NCBI GenBank assembly: GCA_031267345.1
Contig: JAIRZG010000155.1
Coordinates: forward strand, 1-20,990
DNA: 20,990 bases
Direction: 5' to 3'
DNA from: Zoogloeaceae bacterium
GTDB taxonomy: Bacteria > Pseudomonadota > Gammaproteobacteria > Burkholderiales > Rhodocyclaceae
The notes under the pieces were generated by a model. It was not told the DNA's origin and searched no databases. It worked only from the letters and a program-made list of their open reading frames with translations. Of this stretch, positions 1 to 7,413 are shown piece after piece; positions within the stretch are counted from its first letter, which is position 1, and each line of letters opens with the position of its first letter. Position numbers and translations under genes: made by a program.

Positions 1-118
1 TTGGAAGGGGTTTCTCTCCCCTCCCAAAACGGTCGCCTGAAACCCCTGCCTTCAGGCAGGGGTCGGCTCCCACCGCCCTGAAGGGCGGGGTTTCAACCAG
101 AGTTAGTTTTACGATGAA
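1..118. repeat. Structured repeat, left copy (three hairpins)
   Basis: This 118-bp unit aligns without gaps to the reverse complement of 20858-20975 with 111/118 matches. It holds three hairpins. Hairpin A is at 43-62 (8-bp stem CCCCTGCC/GGCAGGGG, loop TTCA). Hairpin B is at 73-88 (CCGCCC/GGGCGG, loop TGAA). Hairpin C is at about 1-30 (an AGGGG/CCCCT core extended by TTGG/CCAA) and is clipped at the window edge. The inner part, 91-118, is unstructured and ends CGATGAA. It begins 17 bp after the trpC stop codon, so trpC transcripts would run through it. It resembles the palindromic ends of IS200/IS605-type elements or REP/BIME-like or MITE-like repeats, but no transposase is present. The repeat is seen directly; the family is unresolved. 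Confidence 0.9.
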
Positions 119-135
119 ATAAAGGACGACTGAAT

Positions 136-924
136 TCAAAAAAACATCCGCGCCAGTTCCTGCCCCGGATCCGGCGCGCGCATAAAAGCTTCGCCGACCA
201 GAAAGGCATGGACATGGCTGTCGCGCAGGGCCTGCACGTCTTCCGGCGTCCGGATGCCGCTTTCGATGACGACCAGACGCTCCGGCGGGATGCGCGGCAG
301 TTGCCGGAGCGTGGTGTCCAGATTGACCTCAAAGGTGCGCAGATTGCGATTGTTGATGCCGATCAGGGGCGTTGCCAGTTGCAGGGCGACATCCAGTTCT
401 TCGCCATCATGACTTTCCACCAGCACCGCCAGACCCAGTTCCCGCGCCAGACCCTCGAAATCCTGCATCTGTCCAGGGGAAAGGGCGGCGACGATGAGCA
501 GGATGGCGTCCGCGCCCATGACGCGCGCCGCGTGGATCTGGTGCGCGTCGATGATGAAATCCTTGCGGAGTATCGGCAGGGAACAGGCGGCGCGGGCGGC
601 TTGCAAATATGCGGGAGACCCCTGAAAAAACGGCGCGTCGGTGAGCACGGAAAGACAGGCCGCGCCATGCGCGGCGTAGCTTGCGGCAATTTCGGCGGGG
701 CGAAAATCAGGACGAATCACTCCCTTTGAGGGGCTGGCCTTTTTGATTTCGGCGATCACCGCCGCCTGTTTTTTCTCTACCCGTTCTTGCAGGGCGCGCG
801 CAAAATCCCGCGGCGGCGGCTGGTTTTTCGCCTGGGCGTGGACTTCCGCCAGCGGCAGACGGGCGCGGGCGGCGGCGACTTCTTCCGTCTTGACGGCAAG
901 GATTTTTTTGAGGGTGTCGCTCAT
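136..924 (-). CDS. trpC: Indole-3-glycerol phosphate synthase TrpC
   Basis: This cytosolic (beta/alpha)8-barrel enzyme closes the indole ring, converting 1-(2-carboxyphenylamino)-1-deoxyribulose 5-phosphate to indole-3-glycerol phosphate in tryptophan synthesis. At 262 aa it is a normal stand-alone TrpC with no fused TrpF. The AEIKKASPSKG segment (residues 58-68) carries the expected catalytic Glu59 and Lys61. LRKDFIID, LVESHDGEEL, IGINNRNL and VIESGI are the later barrel signatures. The ATG overlaps the trpD stop as ATGA, so translation is probably coupled. It is the last gene of the trpGDC run, and the left repeat begins 17 bp beyond its stop codon. The protein ends in Met-Phe-Phe, encoded in an A/T homopolymer-rich stretch. 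Confidence 0.96.
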   Translation of the reverse strand: MSDTLKKILAVKTEEVAAARARLPLAEVHAQAKNQPPPRDFARALQERVEKKQAAVIAEIKKASPSKGVIRPDFRPAEIAASYAAHGAACLSVLTDAPFFQGSPAYLQAARAACSLPILRKDFIIDAHQIHAARVMGADAILLIVAALSPGQMQDFEGLARELGLAVLVESHDGEELDVALQLATPLIGINNRNLRTFEVNLDTTLRQLPRIPPERLVVIESGIRTPEDVQALRDSHVHAFLVGEAFMRAPDPGQELARMFF

Positions 925-1958
925 TGCCTTTTCTTGAAGCGACGGGTGAATTGCACGAATTCGTCAAGCTTGACCCGTGCCGCGCCGCTGGCGATGACTT
1001 CCCGCGCCAGATCGACGCCCGCGCCGATGCGCTCGACGCGGTTGGCGGTATAGAGCGCCACGCCCGCGTTCAAAATGACGATTTCCCGCGCCGGGCCGGG
1101 TTTGTTTTCCAGCGCCGAGAGCACTACCTCGCGCGATTCCTCGACACTGCCGACCTTGAGATTACGCCGTCCCGCCATGGCGATGCCGAAATCTTCCGGA
1201 TGAATCTCGTATTCCGTGACTACGTCGTCCTTCAGTTCGCCCACCAGGGTGGAAGCGCCCAGACTGACCTCATCCATGCCGTCCATGCCATACACGGTGA
1301 GCACGTGCCGCGCGCCCAGCCGCTGCATGACGCGCACCAGAATGCCGACCAGATCGGAGTGAAACACGCCCAACAGGGTATTGGGCGCGTCCGCCGGATT
1401 GGTAAGCGGCCCCAGAATATTGAAGAGGGTGCGCACCCCCATTTCGTTCCGCACCGCCGCCACGTTTTTCATCGCGCCATGATGACGCGGCGCGAACATG
1501 AAGCCGATGCCTGTAGCGTCAATACATTCCGCCACCTGTTCCGGTGAGAGTTCCAGATTCACCCCCAGCGCGTCGAGCGCGTCGGCGCTGCCGGATTTGG
1601 AAGAAATGCTGCGGTTGCCGTGCTTGGCAACCTGTATGCCCGCCGCCGCCGCGACAAAAATGGTCGAAGTGGAAATGTTGAAGGTATGCGAGCCATCGCC
1701 GCCCGTGCCCACCACATCCAGCAGATTGTCGCGCGACCCGCTGACATTCACCCGTGTCGCCAGTTCGCGCATGACGGTAGCGGCGGCGGAAATTTCGCCG
1801 ACGGTTTCCTTCTTCACCCGCAGACCGGTCAGGATCGCCGAGGTCATCAGGGGCGAAACGTCGCCGGACATAATCTGGCGCATCAGGGACACCATTTCAT
1901 CGTAGAAAATTTCGCGGTGCTCAATCGCGCGTTGCAGGGCTTGTTGCGGGGTAATCAT
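921..1958 (-). CDS. trpD: Anthranilate phosphoribosyltransferase TrpD
   Basis: TrpD transfers the phosphoribosyl group of PRPP to anthranilate, the second committed step of tryptophan synthesis. The start giving 345 aa (MITPQQALQRA) is chosen because a strong AAGGAGG ribosome site lies just upstream and because its ATG overlaps the trpG stop as ATGA. A longer reading frame extends upstream but would run into trpG. The PRPP-binding loop VGTGGDGSHTFNIST, the KHGNRSISSKSGSAD segment and FAPRHHGAMKNVAAVR are all intact. It overlaps trpC by 4 bp downstream. The length matches ordinary proteobacterial TrpD, and it is not fused to TrpG. Confidence 0.97.
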   Translation of the reverse strand: MITPQQALQRAIEHREIFYDEMVSLMRQIMSGDVSPLMTSAILTGLRVKKETVGEISAAATVMRELATRVNVSGSRDNLLDVVGTGGDGSHTFNISTSTIFVAAAAGIQVAKHGNRSISSKSGSADALDALGVNLELSPEQVAECIDATGIGFMFAPRHHGAMKNVAAVRNEMGVRTLFNILGPLTNPADAPNTLLGVFHSDLVGILVRVMQRLGARHVLTVYGMDGMDEVSLGASTLVGELKDDVVTEYEIHPEDFGIAMAGRRNLKVGSVEESREVVLSALENKPGPAREIVILNAGVALYTANRVERIGAGVDLAREVIASGAARVKLDEFVQFTRRFKKRQ

Positions 1959-2545
1959 GGGGTTTCCTCCTTGCTTGAAGGCCATGCCTTGAGAAAATTG
2001 CCGAGCAGATCATGCCCGTGTTCGGAGAGGATGGATTCGGGATGGAACTGTACGCCTTCGACCGCCCGCGTTTTGTGGCGCACCCCCATGATTTCGCCGT
2101 CTTCCGTCCAGGCTGTCACTTCCAGACAGTCGGGCAGACTGGCGCGTTCAATCGCCAGCGAATGGTAGCGTGTCGAGATCAGCGGGTCGGGCAAGCCGCG
2201 AAAAACGCCGCTGTTGTTGTGCCGCACTGGAGAAACCTTGCCGTGCATCAGTTTTTGGGCATGAACCACCTTGCCGCCAAAAGCCGCGCCAATGGCCTGA
2301 TGTCCAAGGCAGACGCCCAGAAGCGGAATCCTGCCCGCGAAGGTCTGGATGGCGGCCAGCGACACCCCCGCCTGCGCCGGAGCGCAGGGGCCGGGGCCGA
2401 TGACCAGATAATCCGGCTGCAAAGCGGCGATTTCCGCCAGGGTGATGGCGTCGTTGCGATACACCCGCGCTGCCTGCCCCAGTTCGCCAAAATACTGCAC
2501 GATGTTGTAGGTGAAGGAATCGTAATTATCGATCAGCAAGAGCAT
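1955..2545 (-). CDS. trpG: Anthranilate synthase glutamine amidotransferase subunit TrpG
   Basis: This class I glutamine amidotransferase supplies ammonia to TrpE for anthranilate synthesis. The start giving 196 aa (MLLLIDNYDSFTYN) is the family's canonical N-terminus. The frame stays open to 2617, but the extra residues resemble nothing in the family. The oxyanion motif GPGPCAP and the nucleophile elbow GVCLGH (Cys79) are present, and FHPES supplies His168 and Glu170 of the catalytic triad. TrpG proteins can also serve p-aminobenzoate synthesis as PabA, but the immediate trpD-trpC context favours tryptophan. The Shine-Dalgarno sequence is weak, and the gene starts 50 bp after the mnmC stop, so it may depend on read-through from upstream. 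The partner trpE is not in the window. Confidence 0.95.
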   Translation of the reverse strand: MLLLIDNYDSFTYNIVQYFGELGQAARVYRNDAITLAEIAALQPDYLVIGPGPCAPAQAGVSLAAIQTFAGRIPLLGVCLGHQAIGAAFGGKVVHAQKLMHGKVSPVRHNNSGVFRGLPDPLISTRYHSLAIERASLPDCLEVTAWTEDGEIMGVRHKTRAVEGVQFHPESILSEHGHDLLGNFLKAWPSSKEETP

Positions 2546-2595
2546 GACGAGAGCTTGGTCCGGTTGAGGCGTAAATCGGATGGGGAAGGCAGGAA

Positions 2596-4518
2596 TTATC
2601 CTCTGTCCTTCCCGCAAGCGCCAGTCGGCAAAAAACGCTCCGGCGCAATGGCGCGGGTCAAATCATAGGGCAACGGGAGCGGCGCGCCGACCATGCGACT
2701 GACGAGAAAATCCGCCATCAGCGCCGACCAGACAATGCCGCGCGAACCAAAGCCCTGTACGCACCACAACCCCGGATACAGCGGTGGATGCCGGGAATGA
2801 CGGGGACGCTCCGGCGCATTCGGCGCATACGGCACAGCGCCGACGATGGGCAGGCGATCCGGCGACATCGGACGAAAGCCGACCCGACCCCGCAAGCCTT
2901 CCAGAGCGACGCGCGCGCCGAATCCCGGCAGCAGCCCCTCCAGTTTGGAGAGATTTTCCCGATGATCGGCAAGACGCGGTTCATTTTCCATATCCTCCAG
3001 CTGATAACTTGCGCCAATGACGCGCACGCCATCCACCGGCGGCGTGGCGTATCCCTGACCGCAGAGCAGGATGCCCAGCGGCGGCGTCACCTTTTCCGGC
3101 AGCCAGGTGACTTGTCCACGCGCTGAACGCTGCGGCAACCAGGCGAACGGCGCGAAACGCGGCGCGTCCACGCCGCTCGCCATGACCAGATGCGGCGCGC
3201 GGGCGATGGGCTTGCCGCTGGCGTCCTCCGCCTGCCACATGCCGTCCGTTCTGGAAATGGCGGACACCGGCGTGTTGCAGCAGAGATGGATGCGTTCCGG
3301 ATCGCTCAGCAGATTGGCGGCGCACAGCGAAAAAGGTTGCGCCCAGCCGCCGGAAGGAAAATACCAGCCGCCGCGCGTGACCGGCCAGCCCAGCAGGGCG
3401 CTGGCGGCATTCCGGTCCAGGTGGCGCAGGAATTCCGCAGGCATTCCCAGCGCGCGCACCGCCTTGATCTGCGCGGCTTCGTGCGTGGCGTCCCGCGCCA
3501 GTTGTAACGCGCCGCTTGCGCCCCAACGCACTGGCAAACCTGCCGCCGTGAGGCGTTGGAGATGCGCGTGGGCGGCAAAAAATCCGGCGCGGGTCAGACG
3601 CGCCAGAAAATTGTCATCCACCGAAGGCAGCGGTCTCATGACACCAGCAATATTGCCGGACGCGCCCTGCCCCGGCGCGGCCTGCGCTTCCAGGAGCGTC
3701 ACCCGCCAGTCCTGTTCAGCCAACCCCGCCGCGACCGCGGTTCCCGCCACGCCTGCGCCGATGATGATCGCATGGCGTTCGGAAGGCGCGGGCGCAGGAT
3801 ACGGATGCGGCTTGCGCGAGCGATAACGCCCGACCTGCATTTGCCGCTTGCCCGCAAAACCCGGTCGTTTTTCCAGTGCGAACTCACAGGCGGACAACGC
3901 GGCGCGCAAATGTCCGGCGACCGACCAGGTCGCCAGCGTCGCGTCAGGCGCGGCAAGGCGGGCGATGGCCTTGCAGATGTCCGGCGACCACAATTCGGGA
4001 TTTCTGTCCGGCGCAAAGCCATCCAGATAAAAGGCGTCGGCAGCCAGCATCAGGCGGCGCAATTCCTGTCGGGCATCACCCAACACCAGCGTCAGCAGCA
4101 CACGTCCGCCATTCAGCCGGATCCGGTGGATGCCGGGGACAAGTAGCGGCCAGTGGGCGCAGAGTTCGGCGGTCAGCGGCGCGAATTCCGGCCAGCGCGT
4201 CTGCGCCTGTTGCAGATCGGCGCGAACAAACGGATGTTTTTCGAGCGAGACGAAATGCAGACGCGAACAGGCTTGCGGGTCGGCGCGCCAGGTTGCCCAG
4301 GTGGTCAGGAAATTCAGCCCCGCGCCAAAGCCGGTTTCCAGAATGACGAATTGTTCCCGCCCGCGCCAGCGAACGGGCAGACCATTGCCACCCAAAAAGA
4401 CATGCCGCGCCTGTTCCGGGCCGCCGTGGCGGGAGTGATAGACATCCTGATAATCCGGTGACCAGAGGACGCCTTCCGGATTAAAGGCCAGCGACGCGGG
4501 AACGAGCGGGGGCGGCAT
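2596..4518 (-). CDS. mnmC: Bifunctional tRNA wobble-uridine modification enzyme MnmC
   Basis: MnmC performs the last two steps of mnm5(s2)U34 formation in tRNAs such as those for Gln, Lys and Glu. The C-terminal FAD domain removes the carboxymethyl group from cmnm5U, and the N-terminal SAM domain methylates the resulting nm5U. The 640-aa protein has both halves. The methyltransferase part has ETGFGAGLNF (residues 61-70) and DGFAPDRNPELW (166-177). The oxidase part starts with the Rossmann motif IIGAGVAG (252-259) and ends with a C-terminal FAD motif, VQGFGSRGIVW. The length is close to the usual ~660 aa for full two-domain proteins. It lies 20 bp after the M23 gene and 50 bp before trpG on the same strand, suggesting co-transcription. 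Confidence 0.95.
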   Translation of the reverse strand: MPPPLVPASLAFNPEGVLWSPDYQDVYHSRHGGPEQARHVFLGGNGLPVRWRGREQFVILETGFGAGLNFLTTWATWRADPQACSRLHFVSLEKHPFVRADLQQAQTRWPEFAPLTAELCAHWPLLVPGIHRIRLNGGRVLLTLVLGDARQELRRLMLAADAFYLDGFAPDRNPELWSPDICKAIARLAAPDATLATWSVAGHLRAALSACEFALEKRPGFAGKRQMQVGRYRSRKPHPYPAPAPSERHAIIIGAGVAGTAVAAGLAEQDWRVTLLEAQAAPGQGASGNIAGVMRPLPSVDDNFLARLTRAGFFAAHAHLQRLTAAGLPVRWGASGALQLARDATHEAAQIKAVRALGMPAEFLRHLDRNAASALLGWPVTRGGWYFPSGGWAQPFSLCAANLLSDPERIHLCCNTPVSAISRTDGMWQAEDASGKPIARAPHLVMASGVDAPRFAPFAWLPQRSARGQVTWLPEKVTPPLGILLCGQGYATPPVDGVRVIGASYQLEDMENEPRLADHRENLSKLEGLLPGFGARVALEGLRGRVGFRPMSPDRLPIVGAVPYAPNAPERPRHSRHPPLYPGLWCVQGFGSRGIVWSALMADFLVSRMVGAPLPLPYDLTRAIAPERFLPTGACGKDRG

Positions 4519-4538
4519 GTCTCTGTCGCGCCCGCGTC

Positions 4539-5444
4539 TCAGCGACGGGCCAGAGGAGACGCGAGAAAATCGGCGGGATTGAGCGGGCTGCCGTTTTTGC
4601 GGACTTCAAAATGCAGATGCGGTCCGGTCGAACGTCCCGTGCTGCCCAGTTCGCCCACCTGTTGCCCGCGCCGCACCGTCATGCCTACCGTAACCGTGAT
4701 GTCGGACATGTGCGCGTAACGGGTAATCAGTTCGCCGCCATGATTGATTTCGACCAGATTGCCGAATTCATGATGATAATCTGCGTTCACCACCACGCCG
4801 CCCGCCGCCGCCAGCACGGGCGCGCCGTAAGGCGCGACGAAATCCAGTCCTTCGTGCGAGGCCAGTCCCCGCCCGAACGGATCATTGCGAATGCCGAAGG
4901 GCGATCCCAGACGCGCCGGCCCCGCAATGGGCATGGTCGTCGGCAGGAAGGCGCGGCGCACCATGGCGGCGCGCAGCAGGGATTCCATGCTGGTGAAACG
5001 GGCGGTTTGCAGGTCGATTCGTTGCGCCAGGGCGTCGATGTTTTCCGTCAGCTTTTTTTCGTCGACCAGCACGGGCACAAAGGGGCCGCCTTCGTTCGGG
5101 CGCCCCGGTCTGCGCGCGGGCGGCTCCAGTCCGGTCCGGGAAGACAGGCGTTGCCCCAGACCATCCAGTTGCACCATCTGCGCCTGTAATTCGCCCACTC
5201 TGGCCGCCAGCGATTGCAGATTACTTTTGGCCTGCGCTTCCCTGTCCTGCATTTCCCGCGTCTGCATGGCTTCAATCTGCGCCTGCACCACGGGCAGACG
5301 CAAATGCACGGCAAGCCAGGACAGCGCGGAAGAACCGCACAACACCACCAACAGAAAAAGGCCAAACCCTGCGACAATATGGCGCGCGTTGACATGAATG
5401 CTTTTAGCCAGAGAAAAATGACTGGAAACCAGAATAACCTGCAT
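4539..5444 (-). CDS. M23-family metallopeptidase (LytM domain), membrane-anchored
   Basis: This is a probable peptidoglycan endopeptidase, or a LytM-type activator, anchored in the inner membrane with its catalytic domain in the periplasm. The 301-aa start (MQVILVSSHF) is supported by a G-rich AAGGGGGAA ribosome site. It puts one transmembrane helix at about residues 22-46, followed by a coiled-coil-like Gln/Glu/Ala-rich stretch at 50-100. The Zn-binding LytM residues are complete: His197 and Asp201 in SHEGLDF, His245 in RYAHMSD, and His276/His278 in GPHLHFEV. It should therefore be an active enzyme, not a degenerate LytM. In many betaproteobacteria a similar gene sits beside a DUF721 (dciA) gene, as here, and before secA; here mnmC takes that downstream place. 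The reading frame stays open to 5759, but the extension would cover the divergent dciA gene. Confidence 0.9.
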   Translation of the reverse strand: MQVILVSSHFSLAKSIHVNARHIVAGFGLFLLVVLCGSSALSWLAVHLRLPVVQAQIEAMQTREMQDREAQAKSNLQSLAARVGELQAQMVQLDGLGQRLSSRTGLEPPARRPGRPNEGGPFVPVLVDEKKLTENIDALAQRIDLQTARFTSMESLLRAAMVRRAFLPTTMPIAGPARLGSPFGIRNDPFGRGLASHEGLDFVAPYGAPVLAAAGGVVVNADYHHEFGNLVEINHGGELITRYAHMSDITVTVGMTVRRGQQVGELGSTGRSTGPHLHFEVRKNGSPLNPADFLASPLARR

Positions 5445-5456
5445 GGGTTCCCCCTT

Positions 5457-5933
5457 ATGCTGACCGCGAATGACCTTTTTGCCCGCTCCGATTCTACGGC
5501 GCAATTCATTGCCCACGCCCGCCGGATAACGCGACTGGGCGAGTGTTTCGCCAACACCGCGCCAGCGAATCTGACCGCGCAGGCGCGGGTAGCGAACTAC
5601 AGGCCGGAAACAGAAACGGTGGTGATTTACGCCAATAATGGCGCTATCGCCGCCAAAATCCGGCAAATCAGGCAACGTCTGCAAAATGGTTTTGTGAAAA
5701 TGGGAGTGCAGTGTAATCAGATTGAAGTCAAAGTTCAACCCATGCAAAACCCTGCGCAATCAATTACTTCGGATAAAAAATTCATCTCGCGACACAGCGC
5801 CCGCAGTCTTCTCGCCTGCGCCGACGCCATGCCGCCCGACGCCCCGCTGGCGCTGGCGCTACGCGCGTTACTGGCGCGCGCCAGCATTCGCGATCAGGAA
5901 TCCGCCACGCGGGACAAGGCCGCAAAATCCTGA
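5457..5933 (+). CDS. dciA: DUF721/DciA-like protein (probable replicative helicase loader)
   Basis: The 158-aa product has the DUF721 pattern. An N-terminal helical segment is followed by a core, VANYRPETETVVIYANNGAI, then AAKIRQIRQRL and the strand IEVKVQP, and a variable Ala/Leu-rich tail. DciA-type proteins load the DnaB helicase in bacteria that lack DnaC. The assignment rests on this domain pattern and on the M23 neighbour, a pairing I recall from betaproteobacterial genomes. The start MLTANDLF at 5457 is preferred but has no good Shine-Dalgarno site. An in-frame ATG at 5418 would overlap the divergent M23 gene. The stop lies 3 bp from the stop of the convergent dehydrogenase gene, leaving no room for a terminator between them. 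Confidence 0.72.
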   Translation: MLTANDLFARSDSTAQFIAHARRITRLGECFANTAPANLTAQARVANYRPETETVVIYANNGAIAAKIRQIRQRLQNGFVKMGVQCNQIEVKVQPMQNPAQSITSDKKFISRHSARSLLACADAMPPDAPLALALRALLARASIRDQESATRDKAAKS

Positions 5934-5936
5934 TCA

Positions 5937-7088
5937 TCAAGGCGTCTCGAACGCTACGCCGGTCATTTCCACGCAGAGCGCCAGCATACGACGGGCGGAA
6001 AACGGGTCGAGCGCCCAGGGGCGTACGCCGAACGGGGCGGGGCTGCCGTCCGGCATGATGGGCGCGATGTTGCTGTCTTCCAGATACACGCCGCCGCTGT
6101 CGGCGAGTTCCGCACTCGTCGCCGCCCAGACAGTAGTCGCCGCGCCTTGCGCCGGAGTTTTGTAGACATCGCCGACATTCTTCGGGCGGCGGACAAGATT
6201 CAGCGCCTCGGTCGCATGTAAAACCCGCCAGACTTTTGCGGCAAAACGCAACAGTCCGGGCGATCCGTAGCCCACCTTGCCCGCCGCGAACAGGTCTGTC
6301 GCCGGAACCGGGCCGGGATGCACCGCGAAAACACGGATATTCCCGACTTTCAGCATTTCATCCAGTTTGACGCTCAAAAGAATCAGCGCCGTTTTAGACT
6401 GGGCATAGGCGCGCATTCCGGAATATTCCGTTCGCCTGAAATGAATATCGTCAAAAAGCACGCCGCCCGCCCGGTGTCCCCTTGAGGCAAGATTGACCAC
6501 GCGCGCGCCGTTCGTCCGGACCAGCGCGGGTAACAGACGCACAGTGAGTTCGTAAGCGCCCAGCACATTGGTGGCGAACTGCCGCTCGTATCCCCGGCGA
6601 TCATATTCCAGCGGCGTAGCCATGATCGCCGCGCCGTTGATCAGAACATGCAGCGGGCGACCGCTGGCGACAAAGCGTTCAGCAAACGCCTGAATGGAAG
6701 CAGGTTTCAGCAAATCCACATATTCCACCGTGACATTGGGCATGTCGGCAAGATTCGCGCCGGCCCGTTCAATGTCGCGCGCCAGCGCGGTGACATGCGC
6801 GCCACGCGCCGCCAGCGCCCGGACCGCCTCCAGCCCCGTGCCGCTGTGTCCGCCCGTAATGACAATATTCCGGCCCTTCAAATCAATGCCTTCCACCACC
6901 TCGGCGGCAGTGCTGGCATGATGAAAACGTGAAGCGACGGGACGCTGCCGCTCATCGGCGATAATTACACCTTCATAAAGTGGCGCTTTGTCCGACGGGT
7001 CGCCAAGATAAAAATAAAACGCGGCGACAATCAAGCCGTAAAGCGCCGCCGCCGCCAGGATCAGGAGAAAAACCGCTTTCAACATCAT
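5937..7088 (-). CDS. Membrane-anchored short-chain dehydrogenase/reductase (SDR)
   Basis: This is an NAD(P)-dependent oxidoreductase of the retinol-dehydrogenase/protochlorophyllide-reductase-like SDR type; the substrate is unknown. The 383-aa protein has an N-terminal hydrophobic helix (about residues 4-28) and then a ~45-residue linker. The Rossmann fold carries the cofactor motif TGGHSGTG (78-85), Asn174, Ser202 and the catalytic Tyr228-x3-Lys232 (YAQSK). The usual NNAG motif reads NGAA (151-154), a mild deviation. Two tandem ATGs (7088 and 7085) follow an AAGGAAAG site; the second is better spaced. It is longer than the classical ~250-aa SDR because of the anchor and a C-terminal extension. 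It stands alone between convergent dciA and a divergent flavoprotein gene, so context gives no function. Confidence 0.85.
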   Translation of the reverse strand: MMLKAVFLLILAAAALYGLIVAAFYFYLGDPSDKAPLYEGVIIADERQRPVASRFHHASTAAEVVEGIDLKGRNIVITGGHSGTGLEAVRALAARGAHVTALARDIERAGANLADMPNVTVEYVDLLKPASIQAFAERFVASGRPLHVLINGAAIMATPLEYDRRGYERQFATNVLGAYELTVRLLPALVRTNGARVVNLASRGHRAGGVLFDDIHFRRTEYSGMRAYAQSKTALILLSVKLDEMLKVGNIRVFAVHPGPVPATDLFAAGKVGYGSPGLLRFAAKVWRVLHATEALNLVRRPKNVGDVYKTPAQGAATTVWAATSAELADSGGVYLEDSNIAPIMPDGSPAPFGVRPWALDPFSARRMLALCVEMTGVAFETP

Positions 7089-7229
7089 CTTTCCTTTTTA
7101 TCCAATACAAATTCCACCATTCATGGTGAGAGGGGTAGCGCGGCAGGGTGGGTAAGCAAAGTGTAACCCACTACTTGAGCCATGCTGCTGCACCGCGTCA
7201 GAAACCAACGTAAACACAACGCGCCAACA

Positions 7230-7258
7230 TCGACAACACATTATGCCCTTACTATAAT
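7230..7258 (+). promoter_or_regulatory. Sigma70-type promoter upstream of flavoprotein gene
   Basis: The hexamers are TCGACA (7230-7235; 5/6 match to TTGACA) and TATAAT (7253-7258; perfect), with the ideal 17-bp spacer. Transcription would start near 7265, about 150 nt before the flavoprotein ATG. This leaves a long leader that includes the short ORF at 7289-7399. Confidence 0.7.
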
Positions 7259-7288
7259 GGGTGGCTCAATCGCATCCGGAAACCTCGC

Positions 7289-7399
7289 GTGAAAACAGCG
7301 TTCATGACCATCCACAGCGAAGAAGATTTACGCGCCCGATTTTCAGAAGTCGCTGATCCGCTTCACCGTCCGGCAGCGCATTTGTCAACGCGCGCGTAA
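7289..7399 (+). CDS. Possible 36-aa leader ORF upstream of flavoprotein gene
   Basis: A GTG-started frame of 36 codons (an in-frame ATG at 7304 gives 31) begins about 25 nt after the predicted transcription start. It ends with TAA 14 nt before the flavoprotein ATG. Its middle reads TIHSEEDLRARFSEVADPLH, which looks helical and charged. No Shine-Dalgarno sequence is clear and I recognise no family. It could be a real leader peptide, a remnant of a truncated gene, or chance. The main support is its placement between a strong promoter and the next gene. Confidence 0.3.
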   Translation: MKTAFMTIHSEEDLRARFSEVADPLHRPAAHLSTRA

Positions 7400-7413
7400 A
7401 GCAGAGATATCCA

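Larger units (their letters stand above)
7089..7413. other. 325-bp divergent intergenic region
   Basis: This gap separates the leftward SDR gene from the rightward flavoprotein gene. It holds a near-consensus sigma70 promoter (7230-7258, plus strand) and a possible short ORF (7289-7399). On the SDR side there is a 6-bp-arm palindrome, CACCAT-TC-ATGGTG (7115-7128), just upstream of the SDR ribosome site, where an operator could sit. I could not identify a convincing -35/-10 pair for the SDR gene. No tRNA or riboswitch pattern was recognised. Confidence 0.6.
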
